From contig QUOL01000002.1 in NCBI GenBank assembly GCA_009761415.1, positions 2,480,001-2,544,000 of the forward strand: 64,000 bases of DNA, given 5' to 3'. The position numbers and the translations under genes were made by a program. The DNA comes from Sarcomyxa edulis (taxonomy: Eukaryota; Basidiomycota; Agaricomycetes; Agaricales; Mycenaceae). Shown here piece after piece: positions 43,845 to 56,330 of the stretch (positions are counted from its first letter, which is position 1; each line of letters opens with the position of its first letter). The notes below the pieces were generated by a model that saw nothing but the letters and a program-made list of their open reading frames with translations, did not search any database and was not told the DNA's origin.

Positions 43845-46800
43845 ATGATTCATCTCGATCATAATCTTCACCCGTCCCCCCTTTCCCCTCCCTCAAAACA
43901 GAAGCTTATTTTACCCACAACCCATTCAGATCAACACAACATTCTCTCCTGGTCAGCGCTCTCTCGTGATGACCAGTCGTTCCATCATCAGGAAAATTAC
44001 CTGTCAGACTCGGCGACGTCTGTTCATCCAGGTATAACATCTCCAGTCGAGATCGACAAACCCGCCTCACGTCCTGGGCCAATTACCCCTGTTGATGCCA
44101 ACGATCCAGTCTCGCATACCTCTGGTCCTTCATCTCCTGCCAGTCCTGCAGACGGGAACTCCACATCTCCGACAAGAGATCGCAGCTCCTCTTTGTCTCC
44201 CGTTCCAGACTCCAATTCGCCGCATGCTGACGGGCGCAGTTCACCACCACCAGCCGAAGAAGTTGAAGCGTCAATAGAAGTTGCGCGGCCAGAGGAGGAA
44301 GAGGAAGACGAGGAACCCCAGATTGAAAAGTCATCCAGACAGTCGACACCGCTCAGTGAGCTCTCTCCTCCGCCTCCAGATCTCGAAGAGGCACTTGAGG
44401 CACTTGAGGCTCGGGCTGCAGAACCGGAAGTCAAGGCGAATGACATCGAGGAGAAACCTGAGGAGGACGAGGAGACCACGCAAGAAATGGCAGGAGGGGA
44501 GGCGGTGAATTCGACGGAAGGCAATGCAGAGACGTCTGGCAACGAAACAGCCGCGACTTCCCCATCCCAGCAGTTCAACGCTGGGGACGCTTCGGCATCA
44601 CAATCAAGTCCCGACCGTGGTAAGAACTCTGGACCTTTCTCGTCCAATCCCATGTCTTCGACGCCCTCTTCGACTCTACCATCGCCCTCACATCAAGCAG
44701 CGCCGCTAAGCGAACCAACTCGGATCCCCTCACAGCCAGAATCCAACTCGCCGTCAACTCACGATGCAAAGGTCGTGTCCATACTAGAATTAAATGCAGA
44801 ACTATTAAAGTGCGTATGAGATGATTAACATGCGTTGGATCGTCGCTGACAAGAGTATATATAACAGAGTATCTATGGAACTTCAAGCTCGCGGACTTAC
44901 CGTCAGCGACTCAAGATTTCAGCCGTCAGTGCTTTCCATTCTTGTCAGTCCAATGAATGATACTGATTGAGTTTCCAGATACGCTAGCCGTCTTCAGTCA
45001 AATTTGACATGGCTTGCTGCCGCTGCTGATCAGAGCCGCCAGGGGGTACGTACAGTAGCTAATTCAAAGCGCAAGTCTCATCCTTACGGCTACCTTTAGA
45101 GTCACAGCAACATGTCACTCCCGATCATGGATGCACCAGTACCGTCAGAATTCGTGTCGACAGACCGTATACAACAAATCTATGCTGAACTACCGTCAAT
45201 ATTCGCAAAAGAGATATTCCGAAGACAACAGATGGGCGTTCCCACCGGACCATCCGTAGTTCCTCCACTTTCTTCGAGTCCAAGCTTCAACCAGAATCTC
45301 AAGCGAGATCGACCGGAAGACAGTTCTATGGATCATGCCAACAAACGCAGAGATACCGGAGAAGGCAAACCCTCTTCGATGATGATGCCTCCCGCCGTTC
45401 CTTCTCCTGCTCCTTCTAGTCTGGCTCATCCGTCGATCAATCAATTCTCCGTGCCCATGTCCAACGGTATCGGTCCTTCGTCCATGCCAATGCACCAACA
45501 CCCTCCCCAAATGTCGAGTCCGTCAATACCACAGCCCCCGCTCAATCCTGCTATGATGAACCCGACTGAGGCGCAGCTCGCAGCGTCAGCGCGGGAGCGT
45601 ACCAGACAGAATCAAATACGTCAAGCTATACAGGAACAGCAGCAGCAACAACACCAGCAACAGCAACACCAGCAGCAACAACAACAACAACAACAACACC
45701 AGCCGCAACCACCATCTCAGCGACAAATGTCTCCCCACTCGGGACCAGTGCAACAGAATCAACCTAATCCTGGTCAGAGCATGCCTAATAACGTCAATGC
45801 TACCGCTGGACCCTCAAATCCGTCAAATGCGAGCGTTATAACTGCTATGATGTCCGCGTATGGGCCGGCTGTCCAGCAGATGTATCAACTCTTGCAAAGT
45901 CCCTCTCATCCGTTCGTACAGTACATGGCTCGGAACGTACCAGGCTTTCTATCGGAGCCTCTGCAGTTACAGATTCAGAAGATGTTGACGGCGCATGTTA
46001 GTCATTCGTTCCTATTCTCTTCACTTTGACCATTGCTCTTTATATCTGACCTTTTCTGATACAGAGCATGATTCAGAAGGAGCAAAACCAGGCGGCGGCT
46101 CGTCGCATGGCTGCAGGCCCTGCTCAAGGAACCGTGAATCCTGCCATGCAGAACATGGGTGGGATATCTAGTATGCCTGGGGGTGGCGGTCAGTATACGG
46201 GGCAGAACGCCAATCCGGCGTCCTCTATGTCGCACCAGTCTCAATCCCAGATGCATGCCCAGTCACCGCAAAATACGATGTTCCCGTCTGGTTCTCATGG
46301 CCAGGGAGGTAACGGCCTCGACCCTCGTACGATCCCTCCGACAATGCAAAACCTCTCAGGTGTCAATATGAACAACCTGACGCCGCATCACCGGCAACTG
46401 CTTCTCATGCAACAGTCCCGCGGTGGCGGCGGGAATAGCAATCCTATGATGATGACCCCTCAGCAACAGGCGTATTACGCTCAGCAGCAGCAACAACAGC
46501 AACAGCAAGAACGTATGCGACAGGATCAACATCAACAACGTCTAGCTTTGTCTCAAGCGCAGCAGGCCCACTCACCGACGCACGCTGGTTCGCCCATGTC
46601 CCTTCCTGGTGATAATGGGAACGGGTTCCCCGCTCTTCGTTCGAACTCTACGATACCTGGGATTGCTAGGAGCACGCGTTCACCGTCGGATAGTGCGCCC
46701 TCGCCTATGACGCCACGAGCTCCGACGAGGGGTCCGTCGATGAGCCAGGAGGATTATAGCCGAGCGCTATTGCAGGCTCAGCAGACGCAGGCAAATCGTC

Positions 46801-47192
46801 TGTTGACCGCACATAATCAGATGCAGCAGCAACAACAACAGCAACAACAGTCGAATTGGCAACACCAGCAGCAGCAACAGCAGCAACAGCAAGCGATGCA
46901 GATGAATCATGGACAAGGCTCGAGCTATGGGATGTCGCCTCCTGGAAGCGCGGGAATGGGGTCTTATGGTGGTAATGCACCGTCGCCTTCTAATAGTCAA
47001 AATTGGTCGCAAGGGGCATATCCATTTGCCCCATCGCCGGGTGCCCATCAATCAGATCGCGGCGGAGCCCAGACACCAAGACACTTGTCCGCGACCCCCG
47101 CTCCCCAGCAGCAACACCAGCAACAACAAAATACCAGTCCACCTACGGATCAGTCCGAGTTCGATCTATTCAACTGGTCCACTACCCAATAG
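43845..47192 (+). CDS. SS18/SNH-domain protein, extremely Gln-rich
   Basis: The long first exon is disordered (Ser/Pro then Glu-rich, EEEEEDEEPQIEKSSRQSTP). A short conserved helical domain is split over three exons: VVSILELNAELLKV, SMELQARGLTVSDSRFQP, YASRLQSNLTWLAAAADQSR. This pattern (leucine-rich helix, then LxxNLxxLAxxAD) matches the SNH domain of SS18/SYT and Snf11-type SWI/SNF subunits. The rest is Met/Pro/Gln-rich with poly-Gln and poly-His-Gln tracts (HQQQQHQQQQQQQQQHQPQP, QQQQQQQQQSNWQHQ) and ends FDLFNWSTTQ. I infer a SWI/SNF-associated coactivator with a prion-like tail. The start at 43845 follows the longest frame; a later one is possible. Confidence 0.65.
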
Positions 47193-47763
47193 ACGAGTGC
47201 TAGTCGAATGGTAATTATTTACTTACTTACATATATATTTGCGGGTCTTTCTTCTTTCTTCTTTCTTCCTTCTTCCCCTCTATTTCCTCCATATATCTCT
47301 GCTCTTCTTGAATTTACTGATAACTCATTTTGTGGAACACCCGTGGCAAATTAACAATCTCCCCTCTTCAATCTTCCTCGTATCTCTCTCTATCTCGTTC
47401 TGTTGTTAACTTCGTTGCTGTTGCTGTGTATGTATTGTTGTGTAGAGCACTTGGCACAAACATAATTTGATTAAAAAATTACGCCCATTCATCCATATGT
47501 TTGACCGGTGTCGTTCTACTTTTGTGCCTTTCCAGCATAGTAGTACGCACGCGACAGTGATCGACACCTTTCGATTCAAACACCGTCAATCTACTCAAGC
47601 ATTGCCTCCGAAATCATTCATTTCCTGAGACGGCTCTTGGATCAACACCAGCGCTACCCCATCATCGATATCGCCTGATCTCCTACCCAACTTGAGTCTC
47701 AGACTATCTCCCACAATCAGTGTGAAAGCCTACTGATTGTATACCTGGGACGCTCCTAACATC
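47193..47763. other. Intergenic region before the SH3 gene
   Basis: T/C-rich stretches (TTCTTTCTTC and similar near 47250) and then TTGATTAAAAAATTACG near 47470. It is probably the SNH 3' end and the SH3 promoter. No gene was recognised. Confidence 0.5.
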
Positions 47764-48933
47764 ATGGTATTCGCGAATCTCCAATCGCACGAGAAGGATG
47801 CCTTCTTCTCTCTCCTAGACGAGTGAGTGCGTTCCAGGTGACTCTACATCTCAGTTGATGCCTGAGCCTGATTACATGTAGATACTTCACGTCTCGACCC
47901 GAAATCTTCGCTGGCGCAGGCTCGGCCTCTGCGGAAGCAACACCTGGAGGGGCTGCTGCATCAGCAGTTCATCGTGCACTTGCATCTAATCCCGAAGCAA
48001 CGTCAAGGTTGGTCTCTGCAGGCTTGAGACATGGTGTTCCAAAATCGAGTCCGTATTCTGCTGCTGTGAGTGCAGGTAGTGTCGTGGCAGAGGCTACGGG
48101 TACGGTATTGCTTACTGTTGGATGTCCAGACATCAAACCCAGAGATCAGTGATGCTGTGGGAAGAGTTGCAGCTGCATCAATGGCATTTTCTGTTCGAAA
48201 CAGTAACAACGGTAATTCTAGCGGTCTGCCTCCGCCTCCTCCTCCGCCAAGGCGCACAAGCACGGATGATAGATCCGCCAGCCCACCTTCTATCGCAGAC
48301 AAAACCCCCAATCACAATCTAGTAGCCAGCCGGGTGAGTTACATCAGCAACCTCTCCCTTCATCATCATGTTTCTCCTGATATCGATACACACAGAAATT
48401 CGGAGATGTCGACATGTCATCTACCAAGAATATGTTTGGCTCCTTGCGAAACTCGACTGCAAATAAATCACGCACGCCACCGCCGCCTGTCGTACCTTCG
48501 GCATTTGCAGCCAAGAAGAATATGTTCGCACCTCCTCCTGCCAGACGCACACCGTCCTCTACTTCATCAGACTCACCTACTAATAGCCACGCTCCACCTC
48601 CACCTCCACCACCCCGAAGACCACCAACGCCTGAAGAAGAGGAGCCTCAAGGGGAATGGGCGGAAGTTTTGTATGATTATACTAGTGAGGTGAGGCGCTA
48701 TCGAACGTTGTCTCCATCTGTGGTTCCTGATAATGATCTTCGCGTACATAGGATCCTGCTGACCTTGAGATCCAAGCGAAACAAAGAGTTCTTGTTAAAG
48801 AGAGAACGTCGGCTGATTGGTATGTATGATCGCCCCTCTGTCAAACTTCTTCTGACTACCGTCACCCAGGTGGACCGGAGAGGTCGATGGAAAGACCGGA
48901 ATTTTCCCTGCTTCTTATGTCAAACTACTATAA
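47764..48933 (+). CDS. SH3-domain protein with Pro-rich centre
   Basis: The spliced start MVFANLQSHEKDAFFSLLDE joins YFTSRPEIFAGAGSASAEAT. The middle is Pro/Ala/Ser-rich with SLPPPPPPP-type runs (GLPPPPPPPPRRTSTDDRSA, APPPPPPPRRPP) that could bind SH3 or profilin. The C-terminal SH3 spans four exons: EWAEVLYDYTSE, DPADLEIQAKQRVLVKER, TSADWWTGEVDGKTGIFPAS and YVKLL, with the ALYDY-like, WW and P-x-x-YV marks present. Similar fungal proteins act in actin patches and endocytosis; that role is inferred. About six introns are used; a GT at the E-Y join shifts only if misread. Confidence 0.85.
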
Positions 48934-49659
48934 TCTGAATTTCACTGGATCTATCTCGATATACGAGTCAGTATTACTGTCTAGGAGAGATATGATACTA
49001 CTGGCCAAATATCTTCGTATGTTGCTCATTTTTGTGTCCTCTTTGACTAGTGCGGGTCGGTGTCATCCTTCGCCTGCGTCGATCTCGTATCCTGCAGCCT
49101 GACATCATCCACACGACCGAGGTTCCTCCAAGCTCACCATGCCCTCTCACCAGTCATAATTCAACTTCCAATTTCCACCGTACTCTTCCGCCTCTTGAGC
49201 TACGTACATGTCAAATGTATTGATTTTGTCATGTTCTCCTTTGCCTTCGCTGGGCTCTTGGTCCTGCCTTAGGGTTCTTCTTTCTTTTAAAGTGCTCACT
49301 GCTCAGCCGGTTTCTGGAAATAGAATGGTGGGAGAGCTGTTAGCAAACGAGAAGAAAAACTCATGGTCATTGCCATGACCTTCAACTTGATGTAAAGACG
49401 CCTTGGGGTGACATCGAGTCACGATCACGTCACTCACGTGATCACGACGCGTTTCTTCACGACGCGACTTTGAACGTCTCCCAGGCCCACCTCTTGCACC
49501 GATTGAGTGCAGGGATCGTGATATACAGATCCTCAATCCGGTGTTCAAGTTCTTTCACCGGCTGTTCATATTCGAGTCCCAGCGAGGCCGTTTCTTTCAG
49601 GTCAATAAGGCCAACATGGAAAGTATGATGATACTCGAAAGGGTGTAACCGTCCTCATC
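48934..49659. other. Intergenic region between SH3 gene and tRNA
   Basis: 3' region of the SH3 gene, then palindromic CACGTGATCACG-type sequence near 49435-49450 and the run GACGCG...CGACGCG. No frame with codon bias. Nothing else is recognised. Confidence 0.4.
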
Positions 49660-49752
49660 GGGCGTGTGGTCTAGTGGTATGACATGTGCTTTGCAATCAT
49701 CTTCCTGATGAAACTGTGTTCAAGATCCAGGGTTCAATCCCCTGCACGTCCA
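49660..49752 (+). tRNA. tRNA-Ala (UGC) with a 21-nt intron
   Basis: Acceptor stem GGGCGTG pairs with CACGTCC and carries the alanine-specific G3-U70 pair; the discriminator is A. The D arm (GGTCTAGTGGTATGAC) and the T arm CAGGG-TTCAATC-CCCTG are intact; the T loop has the usual TTC. The anticodon loop reads T-T-TGC-A, then an intron 49696-49716, then T. The anticodon stem TGTGC/GTTCA keeps four of five pairs (one T-T mismatch). A Cys reading of the loop was tested and rejected. Confidence 0.85.
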
Positions 49753-49757
49753 TTTTT
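49753..49757 (+). terminator. Pol III terminator of tRNA-Ala
   Basis: Five T immediately after the discriminator base, the usual RNA polymerase III stop. Confidence 0.8.
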
Positions 49758-52700
49758 GATCCGTAGAAACAACGGAGTGTGACATTGTGTGTGCATTGTG
49801 TGACTAGACGTTCAACCTGAAAGCTTCAGGAAGTTGTCCAATGCAAGTCCAATGCCCATGTCAACCCTCGTACACGACTCGACGAGGTGCAAGCCATATG
49901 CCTTCTTGCGCTCAACTTTAGACTCGTATCGCGGTGGAATTGCGTCACGAGCGCGTTGCTCTCCTCGTCGCGCTAGGAATCTCGTGACTCCATCGATATT
50001 CCAAGCCTGGTGTCTCTATATCACTCCGACTTTTGACGCTCCGGCGAATCGGAGGGTCTTTTCTCGACGTCAGAGTGAAGATCGCCTGCTCGAGCCGTCT
50101 TATGGACGACAAAAGAAACCTTCAAGGATAAGAATGTCTTCAATCATTGTCTGATCTCGTCGACATCTCATTTCAAAGATACAAAAGGTGTGTACATCGA
50201 TGGCTGCCCTCAAAGGATTTTAATGGTGCAATTTCGCGCGTGCTCAAATCGGAATTGGCCGAGTACGTACGTACAGCTATAGAGACTGTCGATCGGACCT
50301 TTGCGTGTCGTTGACCAATATTCTCGACGAGCCACGTAGACCTTCGACGAGGACACTATATACCGCTCGTACCCCCCCACTTTCTACCCAGATACCCATG
50401 ACGTCTTGTAGAAACGACAGGACTACGCAATCATCGCAACACGAATTTTCATTCCAGGCCGAACCTTCATTATCGCCGGACATGCACATGGTTATGGTTA
50501 TCCTTTCTCAATCACCGCTCCTCCGAGTCGTCGACCATGTCCCTGACTTTGAAACTCCATACTAGGGATGTTGCTCCAACAAATGCGAACAGGTGGGAGG
50601 AGCTTCAAACACACGTCAGACCCACGTCAAGAGATGGGGTGCGGTTGCTTCCGCTGCACCACGGAACGTATGAACTTACGGGCGAGGGATGATTCATTCG
50701 GTTTCACCTCGACCACTCACATCTCTACACTGGCGCACGGTGTCATTGGAACATCAGCGATCTATTCAACTGGTCATGTTGTTACAGTCTGAAGGTTCTC
50801 GAAATAGCATGGCATTGACAGTGGACATCAGCCAGCTTAACAAATGTCATCCTATGTATATGTACGTTCTCTAATGCTTATTTTGTATTCTGTCTTGCTT
50901 ACTTATAAACATGTACATTTCAAACTCACGGAACTGCCTATACTGGTACCAATCGTGTAAGCCTGAGTATATTCCGCAGTGGGGCTTTTCTTTATTTGCT
51001 GACATTTCTTCGCTCTGATTAGAAGCAATCCAATAACAATGAGCAAATAACATTTTACTTCGCTCGCCGAGGTGCCCTTTTTTGTCAAAGATGCTTTGCT
51101 CTTTTCCCCCGACGACTGGAGCTCCATCGGGAGTGTATTATGCATCGCGCTGCGCTCGCTACATGTTCCCTCCGGGCCTCCGGGGATAGCCTGGGACCCT
51201 TCCAAAACTTGATAACCCTGCGGCTTCAGAGCGGATCAAGCCCGCCCACTTTGTTATATGTCTATCTGTACGTCCAGGACCTTTGATACTCTTTGCTTGA
51301 TTTTCCTCTATCTGTTGTTGGTTTCTGACACAAACATATGTATGTTACCGACGAAAATTCAGTCCGAGTTGATCGGTGAATAGCCATTCTTGGCAGGAAT
51401 TCTCTACAGCCAATGACGGCAGAGAAATATTTCACAAGCTGAGTCCTTCGAATGTGGTCCAGCCTGATCTATACGAAGCCATATCCTGGTGTACATACCG
51501 TAATTCTCCTGATCTCTACAGCCTACAGCCTATAGCTAAACAACGTTGTCTCGGTCGATCCCGATGGTAACTTTTGTTTGGTAAAGGGATCCTCCTCGTA
51601 TACTCTTGTTCGACTTGTTCTCCTCGCCACCTTTGCTCGTCTCGAGTCTCATAAATGGCATCCTTCCGAAACGGTGCTTATCTCATTGGTCGGCCCTCCA
51701 TACTCGTCGTATGTTCACACTGAACCGTAAGCTTAATATTTCTCACCTCACGAACGAATTTCAACTTAGTTCACCACACTGCAGGTCCATCATATTTATT
51801 ACCTTCCATCATTCAGTGTCCAAAGTATTTTTATCATGGGTATTTCCGAAAGAACGGAGTGATTTTAGTACACCCGCCGGCATTCGACATCTTGGAGACT
51901 TTGTTGAGGGTCTACTGACACCAAGCCGCTCTCAAAAGTAAAATGTCCTCCCCTTGCCGTTGGCAGAGTCTGTCTTTCCGGCGGTTTGTGCTACTTCGTC
52001 TCGTAAACATGTGAGTCCCACTCTACCAATCCTACCCTTACCTTGCATGGCCTTCTATACCAGAAGCCCCTAGAAACCCCGCCCACGGTCGTTTGCTAAG
52101 AGGGTCTTAAATTAGCATGGACCACGCCACAATCGTATAAGCTTGGTCGATGACTCTGCGACTCGGAGTGATATCTTTTGTTTAACAGACTCTTCAACGA
52201 TCACCTACTTCCATAGAACGAAAGTCTCGTGTTGGCTCTTCATTCGACGCGTTTTGAGCCACGCCGGAATTTTCTCAAACTCGATACGTGCTCGAGTTTA
52301 TTTTTGTTTCTTCGGGGAAATTGGGTGGGCATAAAAAGTACATGGCTCGCAATTCGGAACGGCGATAGTAAAATTGGTATACATCGTTATCTCCCCAAGT
52401 ACCGTCTCAACATTGCTGATACCCATCAGATTTATTCCCTGGGTTGCTAGCGCTCTGCAGGGTGTTCAACCCGTTCATTTCTTAGCGTTGGCGCTCGAGA
52501 GCGACCCCCGGGGCCGCATAGGATGCACGAGGGAGGTACATGTGAACGTAGTATACATATATGTGAATTGCGTTTCTGAGGATGCACGGCTAGATAGAAA
52601 AAGCATGGTGCAAATGCAGGGCAGGTGGCCCATGGATGGCTTTACAAAGGCACGCCGAATGCCCCAACCAGTGCGGCGTCTCACGAGACGGCCGTAAACA

Positions 52701-53223
52701 AGGTTTGGCCGCGGCCGGGTGCGGCAGTAGACCGTCGCGGAGTTTGAATATACCGCCGATAATAAAGGGGACCCCGGACAGCGCTTGAACAAGATCGGGA
52801 GAAGAGCAAGTGTCGGAGAGAGAGAGGCAAAATATTGTCAATAAAAACGTTTGAAAAGCTTCCAAGCTGGAGTATTAGTGGCGTATATGATGAGGAGGAG
52901 AGCAAGGGAATTTTGTGTGAATCTAGGGAGGAACGGGGGCATTTTCGCTAAAGAATTGCCGAATCGAGGAGGATTTAGATCTGAAGAGGACCAGTTTGAT
53001 CTGTTGGTTTTCCATAATTTAGGAATAGAATACCAGGATCGCTGTGCCCCTTGCTTTCCTCCTTCATCGACACTCCCCCCATCCCACCCCCGCTGGCAGG
53101 CTATCTCTCGCCCTCGAGCTATCTCAAGAGCCCAAACAGCGCTCATCATCGCAACTTTTCCACATTCTTCCTCTATCTCTCTGTCTAATCTTGGAAAAAC
53201 ACTCCCAGTCGCCAAGCAATCAA
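49758..53223. other. Gene-poor region of about 3.4 kb
   Basis: Open frames exist on both strands but none has codon bias, a domain, or introns that join them. The stretch 51100-51230 is rich in CG and its surroundings in CT. Possible content is a long upstream region of the Zn2Cys6 gene, decayed genes, or non-coding RNAs. A plus-strand frame at 50305-50562 (MSLTNILDEPRRPSTRTLYT) overlaps one on the other strand; both look like chance. Confidence 0.45.
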
Positions 53224-56093
53224 TGCCAGATAGCAATTCTCCTTCAACTTCCCCAACGGCTCCGCGGCCCAAAGCTAACAGAGCGACAACTGGAACCGTT
53301 CGTGGAAGAACTTCTCCACCACCGAACGGCGACCAGAATGGCGACGGTCGTCCTCCCACGAAGAGAGCGCGAAAGGCTATAAACTGTGAACCTTGCAGAA
53401 ACAGTAAATTGAAATGTGATAGGTCAGTACTGCCCACTTGTCCTTGACTTGCAGGCCATTGTGTCTTTTTTTCTCTGACCCAAGTGATCCTCGACCATAG
53501 AAACCGACCGTGTTCCTCGTGCGTTTTGCGTGGTAAGTGTTTTCGATGGTAACCTCAACTCTTCGTAATGGATTGCGTACCGATAGGCACGACTGCACTA
53601 TGCTATCAGGACTCTCGTGGTCACGATAGTGGCGACTATTCGCTCCGCGGGGATGATGTTCCGTAAGTACAATCCTTATTTTCATTAGATCGATTTCTTG
53701 CACCCTTACATCCACTCTGATTGTCTTTATGCAAGTCATAGCCGCGTAGATCCCGCACAAGAAATTTCTCGACTACGGCATTCCATTAATCTCCTCGAGG
53801 CTCACATATTCCCCAATCAACGAAGCCATCTGTCAGAAACTGCCCGGCGACCTAGCGATGCTTCAAATAACATCGTGCCGAAGAAAGAAGCACTTGATCC
53901 CGATGTAGCAGACAAGGCCACTGCAGCACCAGGTATGCTGGGTGGCCAGAGTCAAGGTGGTCTTTATGCTGGTCCAACCAGCGCTGCCACCCATCTATTA
54001 TTGGTTAGCAAAAGCCCTTTCCCCTACACAACTTTGTTTTGCAAATGCCTGATGCTAAAATCCTCAGAATGGAGAAAATCGACCCTCGGAAGAGGCCTCT
54101 GATAGTCGACAACCAAGCCAAGAACGCCTCGAGGATTTTCCAGCGATAACTCCCGAATACGACCGAGATCTCCTTGCCATGCTTCCTTCACTAGATATCA
54201 TCGACGGACTCGTCGAATTTTACTTCGAATATTGCAATTGGATTTACCGTCATATCAATCAGCCTGCATTTAGTGCTAACTGGGAACGGTTCAAGAACGG
54301 TAGTTCCGCGGACCGCGTCGTGCTCGCGACAACATGCATGATCATGGCTGTTGCTGCACATTACCTTCCTATAAACCACCGTCTCCTTGAAGGCTTTTCG
54401 GAAAGCCAACAGGATATTGGACACAAGTTTTATGAGGTCTCTAGGATGGCTCTGCAGCGTGGTCAGGCAGAGTCGAAGAACTATTCTTTGGAATTGGTCG
54501 AGTTGCTATTGCTTAAAGGGCATTATTTGTCCTTGTCAAAGACTGATACCGAGGAGATCTGGTCTGTCAAAGGTGAACTGGTCACTATTGGAATGGCTAT
54601 AGGTCTCCATCGAGATCCAGGTAAATGGAAGATGCACAAAGACCTTGCAGAGCGTCGAAGATGGGCCTGGTGGCATATTATACTACTTGAGAGGTGCGTA
54701 CAAATAAATTGGATTCGTGCGTATTTTATCTGAGTTTTTCGCGATTCATTATAGATGGCAAGCGTTCTTGTTCGGCAGACCGCTATCAATAGCATCCCAT
54801 CATTTCGACACACAACTACCGTCGTACTGTGATCCTAACCTGGACAAATCAGGCCGCCTCTACCTTCCGAATCTTGCTTTGTTTCGTCTGGCCTATATCT
54901 TGGGAGATATCATGGACGATGCTGTCTCTGTTCGACCGGTATCCTACGACTCAGTCCAGGCGAACGACCGCGCGTTGACCCAGTGGATGGATAACCTTCC
55001 TGCCGAGCTTGACTTGGACGAATACCGTGTCGCCCGCAACCTTGCATCTCCAAATACTGCTATTCGCCGACTCGGTGTCCAAAGCGTCATCATCCGTACA
55101 TCATATTACCATATTCGATTTACCCTTCATCGCCCTTTCGCCAGTGCCAACAATAACCTTTCTACCTCACCCATAAGCGGCAAAACATCTTCTCTGGATT
55201 CCTCCAAAACTGCCCAGAGCTTGGAGATCGCCGTTAGCGCCGCCGATAAACTGATTACTATGGTCGGGCAATCACGTCCCGACTTCCTCTCCAACTCTGC
55301 TCTTGCCGTTCCAGGTCACATGAACTGGGGACCATTCCATTGCTTCACTGCTGCCATGTTCTTCTCCTTCCAGCTTATCGCGAACCCCGATCAACCTGGT
55401 GCTGGTCTCTTCCGCGCGAGTATCCTCAAAGCAAAAACTACGCTAGAACAAGCTCGAGGGTCCACAGTAGCAGATAAAGCCTACGATATACTACAAGCTC
55501 TCGAGCCGCTATATTCTCTCGAATTCCCGCAGGAAACTCCAGAAGCCCGGCAAGCCAAGCAGGCACAAGTACTCGGCACGGTGCGGAAATTGGCATTTCC
55601 ATACCACGACTCACGAGACCCTCGGAGGTTCGCTGACTCACCGAGTGGACGAGGCACGATGAGCTCTCCCGCCAACTCCAGTTCTGTGAGTCCGCCTCTA
55701 GGGATGGCGTCGGCGTTGCCACAATACGATACTCTACAAGCCCATAACATCTCCTCAGTCAGGAATACACCGAATCAGCCGTCACTGAACACGTTATACC
55801 AGCCAATGACTCAGACGCATACGGATTCGTCGGCATCGCAATCACAGCCGTTATCGTCTCCTAGCGCCTTGTCAAATGCGCAATCCTTCTCGATGACGTC
55901 GTACGCAATGGCGCAGCCCCAGATGTATAGTGATAATACTAATACACGATACACACCATACATTCACCCGGTCGATGAAGCCACGATGTGGGGTGCTTCT
56001 GTCGGGTTTGGACAGGGCGAGTGGGCCCAATTTTTGAATGGTTTGCGACCCGAGGTCGTATTATCGCCTTCGTCGACCGTAACACGAATATAA
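53224..56093 (+). CDS. Zn2Cys6 fungal transcription factor
   Basis: DNA-binding domain from three exons: INCEPCRNSKLKCD, RNRPCSSCVLR, GTTALCYQDS, giving the six Cys spacing C-x2-C-x6-C-x5-C-x2-C-x8-C. Two introns interrupt the cluster. A coiled coil (EISRLRHSINLLEAHIF) follows. The fungal_trans middle homology region includes LPSLDIIDGLVEFYFEYCNW, HINQPAFSANWERFKNGSSA and IGMAIGLHRDPGKWKMHKDL, then RWQAFLFGRPLSIASHHFDT. The C-terminus is Ser/Gln/Asn-rich with activation-like patches and ends near WAQFLNGLRPEVVLSPSSTV. The start at 53224 is preferred; an upstream frame from 52851 has no intron support. The target genes are unknown. Confidence 0.88.
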
Positions 56094-56330
56094 GCCAACA
56101 GTGGGCCGACGTCTTTCCTTATATTTTATTAGCATCTCACTTGTGCGGAATAATACCCACCCTTTTTAGCTCTGTTTTCCTTGCTGTCTTGTCTTATACA
56201 CCTTGTACCTGTACTTTAGACGTGTATACGTATGTACATACATTCCGGGACCACTGAAAATATTGAATACGAATACTGGCATTCGTTGTAGTGTACAGCG
56301 AGAGAAATAAATTGAAGTACATAAGGCTCC
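56094..56330. other. Convergent intergenic region
   Basis: Short space between the stops of the Zn2Cys6 gene and the nucleoporin gene, with an AT-rich stretch near 56100-56160. No feature was seen. Confidence 0.5.

Noticed and set aside
44024..44653. 209-codon minus-strand frame
   Set aside because: Antisense to the acidic, Ser/Pro-rich first exon of the SNH gene; composition explains the absence of stops.
45640..46900. CAG/CAA tracts as a microsatellite or mobile repeat
   Set aside because: They are codons of poly-Gln in a spliced gene, mixed CAA and CAG, with no flanking repeats.
49680..49725. Reading the tRNA as tRNA-Cys (GCA)
   Set aside because: No anticodon stem forms with that register, the discriminator is A and the acceptor has G3-U70, all fitting Ala.
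52838..53437. 199-codon minus-strand frame opposite the start of the Zn2Cys6 gene
   Set aside because: Overlaps the zinc cluster exon in antisense and shows no family likeness.
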